Assembly (NCBI GenBank): GCA_016716385.1
Contig: JADJWL010000003.1
Span: forward strand, 310,001 to 374,000
Direction of reading: 5' to 3'
DNA: 64,000 nucleotides
From: Bryobacterales bacterium
Lineage (GTDB): Bacteria > Acidobacteriota > Terriglobia > Bryobacterales > Bryobacteraceae
Of the stretch, positions 8,727 to 14,815 are shown in pieces. Positions within the stretch are counted from its first letter, which is position 1. The number at the start of each line of letters is the position of its first letter. Both the position numbers and the translations under genes were made by a program. Under the pieces are notes generated by a model, which saw only the letters and a program-made list of their open reading frames with translations, was not told the origin of the DNA and ran no database searches.

Positions 8727-9161
8727 ATGAAAACCCTACTGACCGCCATCGTTCTGGTGGCTGCTCTGACCGCCCTGCCGGCGGCCGCGCAGTCTACCAT
8801 CGTGGTAAACGTCCCGTTCGACTTCTACGCCGCCGACAAGTTGCTGCCCGCCGGCGAGTACACCCTGGCGCCGCTCAGCGACTCGAAGGTCAACATTACG
8901 TTGCTGCGAGCCGTCGGGTCCGGCAAAATGGTCGCCGTGGCAGACCACCCCCGGGGCAACCATGCCAAGCGGAATGAGAAGACCCGCGTGGTGTTCAACA
9001 AGTATCCGGGCGAAAAGTACTTCCTCTCCCAAACCTGGGTGGAAGACGAACCCCTCGGCCGGGAGCTGATCAAGACGAAGCGGGAGCGCCAGTCGGTGAC
9101 CAGCATCCTGCTGACCGGGCGCAAGGCTGAGACCGTCACGATCCTGGCCAGCGTCCGATAG
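8727..9161 (+). CDS. Small secreted protein, paralogue 3
   Basis: A 144-residue protein with a signal peptide ending ALPAAAQS and the family blocks VNVPFDFYAADKLLPAGEY and RERQSVTSILLTGRK. It is the third copy of the family at 5444 and 6188, and is divergent from regulator copy B. The leader keeps CATTGTGGGAATCGAAAGGAG before the ATG. Similar proteins occur in large paralogous sets in Solibacter-type genomes as I recall them; no biochemical role is known to me. Confidence 0.7.
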   Translation: MKTLLTAIVLVAALTALPAAAQSTIVVNVPFDFYAADKLLPAGEYTLAPLSDSKVNITLLRAVGSGKMVAVADHPRGNHAKRNEKTRVVFNKYPGEKYFLSQTWVEDEPLGRELIKTKRERQSVTSILLTGRKAETVTILASVR

Positions 9162-9183
9162 CTGTCCCTCAGTCTCCATCGAT

Positions 9184-9227
9184 CCTCCGCGCAGGCCGGC
9201 GCGTCCGGTCCCGCGCGGAGGTTTTTT
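9184..9227 (+). terminator. Rho-independent terminator after secreted paralogue 3
   Basis: CCTCCGCGC at 9184-9192 pairs perfectly with GCGCGGAGG at 9213-9221, followed by six T. A strong textbook terminator 22 bases after the stop. Confidence 0.85.
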
Positions 9228-9311
9228 CGTTGCCGCACGATCGCCGTCAAAGCAGGATCATCGAGCGCTTCGCCCAAGCCTTCCTTCTTCATGTCGGCGT
9301 CGATCCTGGCG

Positions 9312-9449
9312 TCAGCACCTCATCGAAATCGCCGCGAAGCTTAGCCGCGCCGTCTCGCTCACATATCTCAACCGGTTCAGCCCGTCATACGCAAAGTTCT
9401 GCCCCAGGCGAGGCACGTCCAGCTCGAGGCTGGGCAGCCTGCGTATCAC
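9312..9449 (-). pseudogene. Fragment of an RHS/YD-repeat protein
   Basis: A 45-codon open stretch on the minus strand reads LGQNFAYDGLNRLRYVSETA near its middle, a typical RHS/YD-repeat unit (YDGLNRL). It has no start signal, and a stop follows shortly after. I see no more of an RHS gene on either side, so this is a scrap left by rearrangement. Low certainty because it rests on one repeat. Confidence 0.45.
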
Positions 9450-9640
9450 TGGACTCTATCCGGGACCAACACCGGGCCGGGCGGGACGGGGCGCGAAGTC
9501 CTCGTCAACGGCTTCGAGCGATGGTCCTTCGGAAGCGACGGCAATTGGAACACGGGATCTAGCCGGGCGACTGGAGCCGTGCCGGGTTCACGGCGCCATG
9601 GCTTCCGCACGTGGCGGCGGGCAGGAAACGGGAACGCTTC
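9450..9640. other. Gene-poor stretch between RHS scrap and VOC gene
   Basis: No supported gene. A plus-strand reading gives REVLVNGFERWSFGSDGNWN, which could be decayed coding sequence, but it has no start or recognisable family. Confidence 0.4.
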
Positions 9641-10231
9641 CTACTGCTGCCCGAGATACTGAGCGATCGCGCCTCGGATCGGGGAGACAGGTTCGTGGGT
9701 CTTTCGTACCAGCAGATCCGGCTCCCGTGTGCCGGCGCGCAAGCGGGTGAGCCAGTCCTCCGGATCGAACTCGACGCCGATGGGATTGGTCGAAAATAAC
9801 GTCGCCATGAACGCGCTGGCATCCTCGCTTGATTCCAGACTATCCACCTGGAACTCCATCTGATTGCCGTCCGGATCGGCGTAGTACAGCGCAACGGTAA
9901 TCCCGTGGTGGATGCACCAGTACGGCGTGATGCCCTGTTCCTTCAGGACCGCGTAATTTTCCAGCAGATCGCGCAAGGACGCGTAGCTGTAGCCCACGTG
10001 ATCCACCCCAATGGAACCCTGCTTGTCGGTCCCCGTGCCGCCTGGCTGAAACACTTCCATGTTGATGATGGCGAAGCGGTGGTGCTCATCGTCGAAGGTA
10101 AGGAATGCCAGCGCCGGATTTCCGTACTGGACGCGCGCGTCGAAGACCGTCTTGTACCACTCGATCATTTCTTCGAAGCGGCGCGTGCGGTAAACGACGT
10201 GGCCCACCTGGGTTGGGCGAACTGCAGACAT
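9641..10231 (-). CDS. VOC/glyoxalase-fold dioxygenase-like protein
   Basis: A 196-residue protein of the vicinal-oxygen-chelate superfamily with two half-repeats. Candidate metal ligands are His in VGHVVYRT, His in the IGVDHVGYSY or CIHHGITVALYY stretch, and Glu in YADPDGNQMEFQVD, an arrangement like extradiol (catechol 2,3-dioxygenase-type) enzymes. The ATG at 10231 has AAAGGA 9 bases upstream. It stands alone at the edge of the accessory patch, so the substrate cannot be inferred. A glyoxalase or resistance protein is possible, but DPDGNQMEFQVD favours the dioxygenase-like branch. Confidence 0.75.
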   Translation of the reverse strand: MSAVRPTQVGHVVYRTRRFEEMIEWYKTVFDARVQYGNPALAFLTFDDEHHRFAIINMEVFQPGGTGTDKQGSIGVDHVGYSYASLRDLLENYAVLKEQGITPYWCIHHGITVALYYADPDGNQMEFQVDSLESSEDASAFMATLFSTNPIGVEFDPEDWLTRLRAGTREPDLLVRKTHEPVSPIRGAIAQYLGQQ

Positions 10232-10766
10232 GCTGGATCCTTTCTTCTCCGCGGAAGGCGGAACCCGGGCTTCAGCCAAAGGTATGCCGCAATCGCCGCA
10301 GCTTAACACATCTCATCGAACGATCGTGGCGGACAGCAAGAAGCGGCGTTGCGACCTCGCCACACCAGCACCAAACGCGGGCCCTGTTGCCCGCGCTGGC
10401 TGGCGCCGGTGAACTCGGGGAACTTCTGCTCGATGGGTGCGGTGTGTGCGGCGAGACGCGCGCATCCCGGTCGCCCCATAACCAGCCGGCCGGCATCAAT
10501 TGCATGCAGCAGGCGGATGTGCCCATCAGGGGCTTCGCACAATCAAGCGGAACCCCGTAAGCGGCCCGAGTTCACATCGCGAAGCGTGCCGCAACGGAAG
10601 CCGCGCCGTGATCGTCTGCTGCAAGCACGTTCCCGTTGTTCGCCCCCGCCGTAGGCCGGCCCGATCTCGAACTCGTTCGCGAACCCCGCCACGGCGTCTG
10701 GCTCACCCCGTTTTGCAGCCGCTGAAAACGGCTTCCAGTTCGAGCCCATCGTCATTCCACGGCCCT
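10232..10766. other. Gene-poor stretch with possible decayed coding sequence
   Basis: No intact gene is supported. The minus strand holds short open readings such as RLVMGRPGCARLAAHTAPIE and, nearby, EQKFPEFTGASQRGQQGPRL (10303-10542), and another (10543-10755) containing GFANEFEIGPAYGGG. They look protein-like but change frame and lack starts, and I cannot name their family. Confidence 0.35.
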
Positions 10767-10814
10767 GCTATGCTGAATGTGCGGTCGTCGAGGCTGCTTG
10801 AAAGAGCGAACCAG

Positions 10815-11066
10815 ATGAGCGATGTCCGCCAGCACGCCCACCAGTTGATCGACCGCATGCCCGAGACGCAGCTCTCCGGCCTGGTTCAGTTTCTGGAAAC
10901 CATCGTCGATCCCGTGGCCACCGCCTTGCGCAACGCGCCGCTCGATGATGAGCCGGAGACCGACGAAGAGAAGGCTGCCGTCACGGAAGCCAAGACCTGG
11001 CTTCAGCAGAACGGCGGCAAGGGCATTCCTCACGCCGAGGCCATGCGGATACTCGGCTTGGAGTAA
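10815..11066 (+). CDS. RelB-like antitoxin-type protein of a broken TA pair
   Basis: An 83-residue protein (MSDVRQHAHQLIDRMPE.., ..GGKGIPHAEAMRILGLE). The acidic middle (DDEPETDEEKAAV) and the C-terminal HAEAMRILGL pattern match small antitoxins found directly before RelE/ParE toxins. The stop TAA overlaps the start of the following RelE reading frame (TAATG). An alternative start at 10770 would add 15 residues but overlaps the GCTATGCT octamer at 10767-10774, a likely -10 element, so 10815 is preferred. The antitoxin is intact while its partner is not. Confidence 0.65.
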   Translation: MSDVRQHAHQLIDRMPETQLSGLVQFLETIVDPVATALRNAPLDDEPETDEEKAAVTEAKTWLQQNGGKGIPHAEAMRILGLE

Positions 11067-11311
11067 TGGAGATCGCATGGACCGAAGCGGCCTTGGCCGA
11101 CATGGCCGCTGTCGATTAGGGCATCGCCCGCCGCGTCAAACACTCCGTCGAGCGCTTCGCCGAAACCGGCGCTGGCAACGTGAAAAAGCTCCAGGGCATT
11201 GACCCGCCCGAGTTCCGCCTCCGCGTCGGCGACTACCGCGTCCGCTTCCACAACGACGGCGAGGGCGTCACCGTCCTCCGCGTCCGCAACCGCCGCGAAG
11301 CCTACCGCTGA
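11066..11311 (+). pseudogene. RelE/ParE-family toxin interrupted by an in-frame amber codon
   Basis: Reading from the ATG at 11066 gives MEIAWTEAALADMAAVD, then TAG at 11117-11119, then GIARRVKHSVERFAETG and on to RLRVGDYRVRFH and VRNRREAYR before a TGA at 11311. Apart from codon 18 the frame is complete and matches RelE/ParE mRNA-interferase-type toxins of about 81 residues, including the conserved core RVGDYRVRF. As I recall, family members have Lys, Arg or Gln where the TAG stands, so one substitution is enough. There is no good restart codon soon after. Confidence 0.8.
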
Positions 11312-11374
11312 GCGGCCTTCTTGGCGGCTCAAAACGAATCCGCCATTTGGCGGATCGGAGTAGTGTTCTTTCCG

Positions 11375-11615
11375 TCAACCCTTGGTCTTCATCACCCAAT
11401 CAATGGTCGAGCCTCCCACGTTGCACTTGCCCAGGCAATGCCACAGATTCGTCTTCGGCGACACTACCAGCGACGGCGTCTTGTCCTCGTGAAACGAACA
11501 CTGCCCGATCCACTCCGCTCCGTGCTTCTTGAGCTCCACCCCGAACCCCATCCAAACGCTCGATGGGCACTTCTTTCTTTAGCCGCTAGATCTCGCTATC
11601 GGGGATTCTTGCCAT
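11375..11615 (-). pseudogene. Broken CHC2 zinc-finger (DNA-primase-like) protein
   Basis: From the ATG at 11615 the frame reads MARIPDSEI, then TAG (11588-11586), then RLKKEVPIERL. After a frame change it continues GVELKKHGAEWIGQCSFHED, KTPSLVVSP, LWHCLGKCNVGGSTIDWVMK and a TGA at 11375. The Cys-x2-His / Cys-x3-Cys set and KTPSLVV match the CHC2 zinc finger of DnaG-type primases and of mobile-element primase-like proteins. An amber codon, a frameshift and the missing catalytic part make it a remnant. Confidence 0.75.
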
Positions 11616-11639
11616 GCCGGTTCGTCTCCTGAGTCTCGT

Positions 11640-12034
11640 CAACTGACTACTTCGTCATACCTGGCATGATGGACCCGTAGAGCCAAGCGGTCGCGAAGGG
11701 TTCCGGCATTCCCAAGCTGGCGTTCGCGCGCAACTTGGGGTCTACTACTCTCACCGGGCGTGGGACGAGGCGGGAAGACTGCCTGACCAGCCGAGGAGAG
11801 CTGGGCCGAACACCTCGGGGCCGGCCGGTTATAGGTTTGGGCTTCGAGCCCGCTGTCGTATGTGGCCGCCCCTCCGGTCCACCCGGTTGAGCTTTGAGCT
11901 CGCATAGGTAGGTGCCGTTCTGCCCGTTCTCTTCACCGGCTTGCCGTCGCCGGTTCCTCCGGAACCCTCCGGAAGGTTGGATCCCAGGCGCCAGGTCCAT
12001 CCGGCCCGCTCTCCTCAGAAGGAGTGATTCGATT
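11640..12034 (+). ncRNA. Candidate IS110 leader / bridge-RNA region
   Basis: About 395 bases of non-coding DNA lead into the IS110 transposase fragment. The stretch can form several hairpins, for example GGGCT-TCG-AGCCC near 11850 and GAGCT-TTG-AGCTC near 11890. In IS110-group elements the long non-coding left end upstream of the transposase encodes a bridge RNA that pairs with target and donor DNA. Position and structure fit, but the internal loops and the left end of the element were not defined here. Confidence 0.35.
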
Positions 12035-12823
12035 ATGCCATTCGTTGGTTTGGATCTGCACAAGAAATCCGTGGAAGCCGTCATTCTGGCCGACGACGGC
12101 CGCATCCTGCACCGCGACCGCTTCCCCACCACCCGCGCGGCGCTGCAAGCCTTCGCCCGGCGCCACCTGTCGCCCGATCACCGGGTCGCCGTGGAAGCGA
12201 CCTTCAACACCTGGCCCGTCGTCGACGTGCTGGAACCGTTCGCGGGCGACATCGTGATTTCCAACCCGCTGCGCACCAAAGCCATCGCTCAGGCCAAAAT
12301 CAAAACCGACAAGGTGGATGCCCTCGTGCTCGCGCACCTGTTGCGCGCCGACTTTCTGCCGCGCGTCTGGCGGCCCGACGCGGAAACCCGCAGCCTGCGC
12401 CATCAAACCACACAACGCGCCAACCTCACCGCCGACCGCACGCGCCTCAAAAACCGCATCCACGCCGTGCTGCACCAGCGGTTGATCGAAGCGCCGAAGG
12501 GCGATCTGTTCAGCGCCGCCAATCTCGGCTGGCTCCTCGGGCTGGAGTTGGATGACGACGGCCGCGAAACCCTGCACTGTCACCTGCGGCTGCTCGCCGC
12601 CGCCACCGGCGAGTTGGAGTGGGTCGACCGGCGGCTGGCCCGGCACGCCTGGCACAGCGGGCCGGTGAAACTCACGGCCCAGGTCCCGCCCGAGACCCAT
12701 GTGTCTCGCGCCGTCCGGTTCCCGCGCGCACTCCCCACCGCCCAGTCCAGTCCCCAGCCAGAGAGGGTCGTGCTGTCGTGCCCGGCCACCGCCCCCAGGT
12801 TCTGCGGTGTCTCCTGGTCGTAG
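12035..12823 (+). pseudogene. IS110-family transposase, 3'-truncated
   Basis: The ATG at 12035 follows AAGGAG. The N-terminal DEDD (RuvC-like) domain is intact: Asp7 in VGLDLHKKSV, Glu54 in VAVEATFNTW, Asp92 and Asp95 in KTDKVDA. Homology stops at about 12672 (ARHAWHSGPVKL). The remaining 50 codons to the stop at 12823 are unrelated, so the C-terminal Transposase_20 domain with the catalytic Ser is missing. The element lost its right part by deletion or recombination and should be unable to move itself. Confidence 0.85.
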
Positions 12824-12918
12824 TAGGTTCGCGTCCGCACCGTCTGGCGCTGTTTCCGCCCGGGAGACCGCCGGCACGATATCCTCAGCCACTGCGCGCG
12901 GAAACTGGTTGACGCCGG

Positions 12919-12947
12919 TTGACACTCGGACACAACTGTCCGATATT
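12919..12947 (+). promoter_or_regulatory. hicAB promoter with operator palindrome
   Basis: TTGACA (12919-12924), a 17-base spacer and GATATT (12942-12947) form a good promoter. The spacer carries a perfect inverted repeat, TCGGACA (12926-12932), CAAC, TGTCCGA (12937-12943), overlapping the -10 box. This is where an autorepressing HicB antitoxin would be expected to bind. The predicted transcription start falls at about 12954, the hicA start codon. Confidence 0.7.
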
Positions 12948-12953
12948 GGAGGG

Positions 12954-13166
12954 GTGAAAGGTGGGGAGTTCGAGCGGCGAGTCCAGAAGCTGGCGCGAAG
13001 CCGGAAAATTGCCTGCCAGTTCGTGGCCTGTAAGGGCAAAGGAAGCCACGGCCGCCTCTACTTCGGCGACGAATTCACCACACTCAAGGATCGCAAGAAG
13101 GAAATTGGCCGCGACCTGTTGGCCAAGATGTGCGCGGACCTGAAGATCGATCCGCGCGACCTATAG
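12954..13166 (+). CDS. hicA: HicA-family mRNA interferase toxin
   Basis: A 70-residue protein starting at GTG 12954 (VKGGEFERRVQKLARS). It has the HicA double-stranded-RNA-binding-like core with the catalytic His in KGKGSHGRLYFG, followed by TTLKDRKKEIG and a conserved DLKIDPRDL end. HicA toxins cleave mRNA when not held by HicB. The start is placed by homology and by the promoter, which would put the transcription start at or next to the GTG, so translation may be leaderless. HicB follows 11 bases downstream. Confidence 0.85.
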   Translation: MKGGEFERRVQKLARSRKIACQFVACKGKGSHGRLYFGDEFTTLKDRKKEIGRDLLAKMCADLKIDPRDL

Positions 13167-13177
13167 GAGAGAAACGC

Positions 13178-13612
13178 ATGTCCCAATTCACTTATCCCGC
13201 GAAGTTCACCACTGGCAACGACGGCCGAGTGCTGGTCGCGTTTATCGATCTGCCCCGTGTCGCTACAGACGGCAAAGACAAGCGCGAGGCGATGGAAGAG
13301 GCCATGGATGCTCTCGGCTCCGATCTCTCGATCCGCCTGTCCCGCCGGGAGGAGATCCCAACGCCATCGGCACCCAAGCGTGGACAGCGCCTGGTGCCCG
13401 TGCCGCTCTGGCTGGCGCCGAAGCTCGCGCTCTATCTCGCCATGCGCGATCAGCGGGTCAGCAACTCCGAGTTGGCGCGCCGCCTGGGGCTGCACGAACG
13501 TGTAATCCGGCGCATGCTCGATCCCGAGCACGCCACGAGGCCCGAGAAGATCCAGGGCGCCCTCGCCATCCTCGGCAAGCAGATGACCCTCGAAGTTCGC
13601 GATGCCGCGTAA
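13178..13612 (+). CDS. hicB: HicB-family antitoxin with C-terminal HTH
   Basis: A 144-residue protein. The N-terminal part is a HicB partial RNase-H-like fold (FTYPAKFTTGNDGRVLVAFI, DLPRVATDGKDKREAMEEA). The C-terminal part is a helix-turn-helix (ALYLAMRDQRVSNSELARRL, GLHERVIRRMLDPEH) for binding the operator. AGGAGAG precedes the ATG. Together with hicA it forms an apparently intact toxin-antitoxin operon among otherwise broken genes. Autoregulation through the palindrome at 12926-12943 is an inference. Confidence 0.87.
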   Translation: MSQFTYPAKFTTGNDGRVLVAFIDLPRVATDGKDKREAMEEAMDALGSDLSIRLSRREEIPTPSAPKRGQRLVPVPLWLAPKLALYLAMRDQRVSNSELARRLGLHERVIRRMLDPEHATRPEKIQGALAILGKQMTLEVRDAA

Positions 13613-14339
13613 GACGGCAGCCGGTCATCAAGCCCCAAGGCCGCCCGCCAACGAAGCACCGTGTGTGATCCTTGAAGCGATCTCGGCGCATCTCGGAGTC
13701 TACTCAACCTCGACTTGTCTGTCAGCGGTTTCGCTCTGATCTTAGAAGGGCCGTCCAGAATGTGTCAACGATTGTGAGACACCGGCCCGAATACATTAGT
13801 GAGTTTCGCCTTTGTCCGCCAACCGCTTCGGCGCCAACGCTCCGTCCGGCAATTCCGCGCACCGGCGTGGACGGCTCGAAACCTCGGCCTGACCGTGGCG
13901 ACGCCGCGGTGGCTCTTTCACGACTCGGCGTCTTCAGCAGCGCGCCGCCGCAGGTGGTTTCCCGTCGTCCGGAGGGCGATGCGGTAACGTCCATCCAGAC
14001 CCCAACGCAACCGCTTCGATCCCGCGGCCGGTGGCCCGGCAATCCATTGATTCTGAAGAACCTCGCGCCCCAGCCAGGCCGGCCGCGCCACACCCGCCCC
14101 CCACACGCCGATCCGCCCGTTATGCGATCCTGGAAATGCGAGGCCGCGCCTCGCCCGCCGGCCCCATCCCGGCGCCAAAAAATTCCGCGCATCCGAACCC
14201 AATTCGTCCGAATCGCCTCGACGCCGTCACACCGAGTCGAAATTTTTTAACCCCAACAAAACACGCTGTCGCCACCACCGCCTGCGTCCCATTCGCTTCC
14301 ACCCCCATGCGATCCTGCAGGTGAAAGGACACTCCGCGC
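13613..14339. other. Gene-poor stretch after hicAB
   Basis: About 730 bases without a gene I can support. Long open minus-strand readings (13722-14202) are Arg/Gly-rich and change frame, as expected from GC bias. No tRNA, CRISPR or long inverted repeat was seen. Confidence 0.4.
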
Positions 14340-14420
14340 ATGGCCACAGAAAAGCAAATCGCCGCCAATCGCAAAACCGTTGGCCCGGAATTCCAGGAGC
14401 TCCGCCATGCAGCACTGTGA
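14340..14420 (+). pseudogene. N-terminal scrap of a MATEKQIAANR-type small protein
   Basis: A 26-codon frame beginning MATEKQIAANRK, a start that in acidobacterial genomes usually continues into an STGPRT-type protein. Here it ends after a short unrelated tail. AAAGGA lies about 12 bases upstream. It overlaps the start of the next gene in another frame. Very short, so low confidence. Confidence 0.35.
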
Positions 14421-14775
14421 AATCTGCTGTCATCCCGAGCGCGCCGCCATCGAAGCCGCCATCCGCGCCGGCGCCCCCTCGCAGGACGTCGCCGCCCGCT
14501 GGAACCTCTGCCCTGTCGGCCTGGCCTGGCACGCGTTTGCCCACCTCCGTGGCTACAACCCGGCCAAACCCAGCGCCCCGCTCCCGCCCCTCGTCGAGCC
14601 CGAAACCTCCGCGGCCCACAAAGTGAATCCCGACGAAGACGCCTTCTGGCGCGCCGCCCGCCAAGCCATGGTCCGCGCTCTCAAGCCCTTCCCCGCCGCA
14701 CTCGACGCCGTCCGCGCGGCCTTCATCGCCCTCGACCCCGCGCTCTTCGAAGAACCCGCTCCTGCCGGCGGATGA
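14407..14775 (+). CDS. Small Cys/His protein of unknown function
   Basis: A 122-residue protein with AGGAG before the ATG. The N-terminal part reads MQHCEICCHPERAAIEAAIR and then DVAARWNLCPVGLAWHAFAH. A Cys-x2-Cys followed by HPER and a helix-turn-helix-like half is seen in short proteins linked to phage or mobile DNA. The C-terminal half (FWRAARQAMVRALKPFPAAL) is helical and featureless. It may be a zinc-binding small HTH protein; no function is assigned. It ends 40 bases before typA. Confidence 0.5.
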   Translation: MQHCEICCHPERAAIEAAIRAGAPSQDVAARWNLCPVGLAWHAFAHLRGYNPAKPSAPLPPLVEPETSAAHKVNPDEDAFWRAARQAMVRALKPFPAALDAVRAAFIALDPALFEEPAPAGG

Positions 14776-14815
14776 TCGCCCTGCATCCGGAGGCTCGCCA
14801 GAGGGGCGCGCTACA

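Noticed and set aside
11066..11615. Two in-frame TAG codons close together, suggesting amber recoding
   Set aside because: TAG is used as an ordinary stop by intact genes in the window (for example typA, fadN, pssA), and the CHC2 frame also has a frameshift, so simple decay explains both.
12672..12838. Minus-strand open reading containing YYDQETPQNLGAVAGHD opposite the IS110 breakpoint
   Set aside because: It looks protein-like but has no start, no recognisable family and lies in GC-biased DNA with all frames open; not enough to call a gene.
13722..14250. Long open readings on both strands after hicAB
   Set aside because: Arg/Gly/Pro-rich translations, no Shine-Dalgarno and no known motif; typical of high-GC noncoding DNA.
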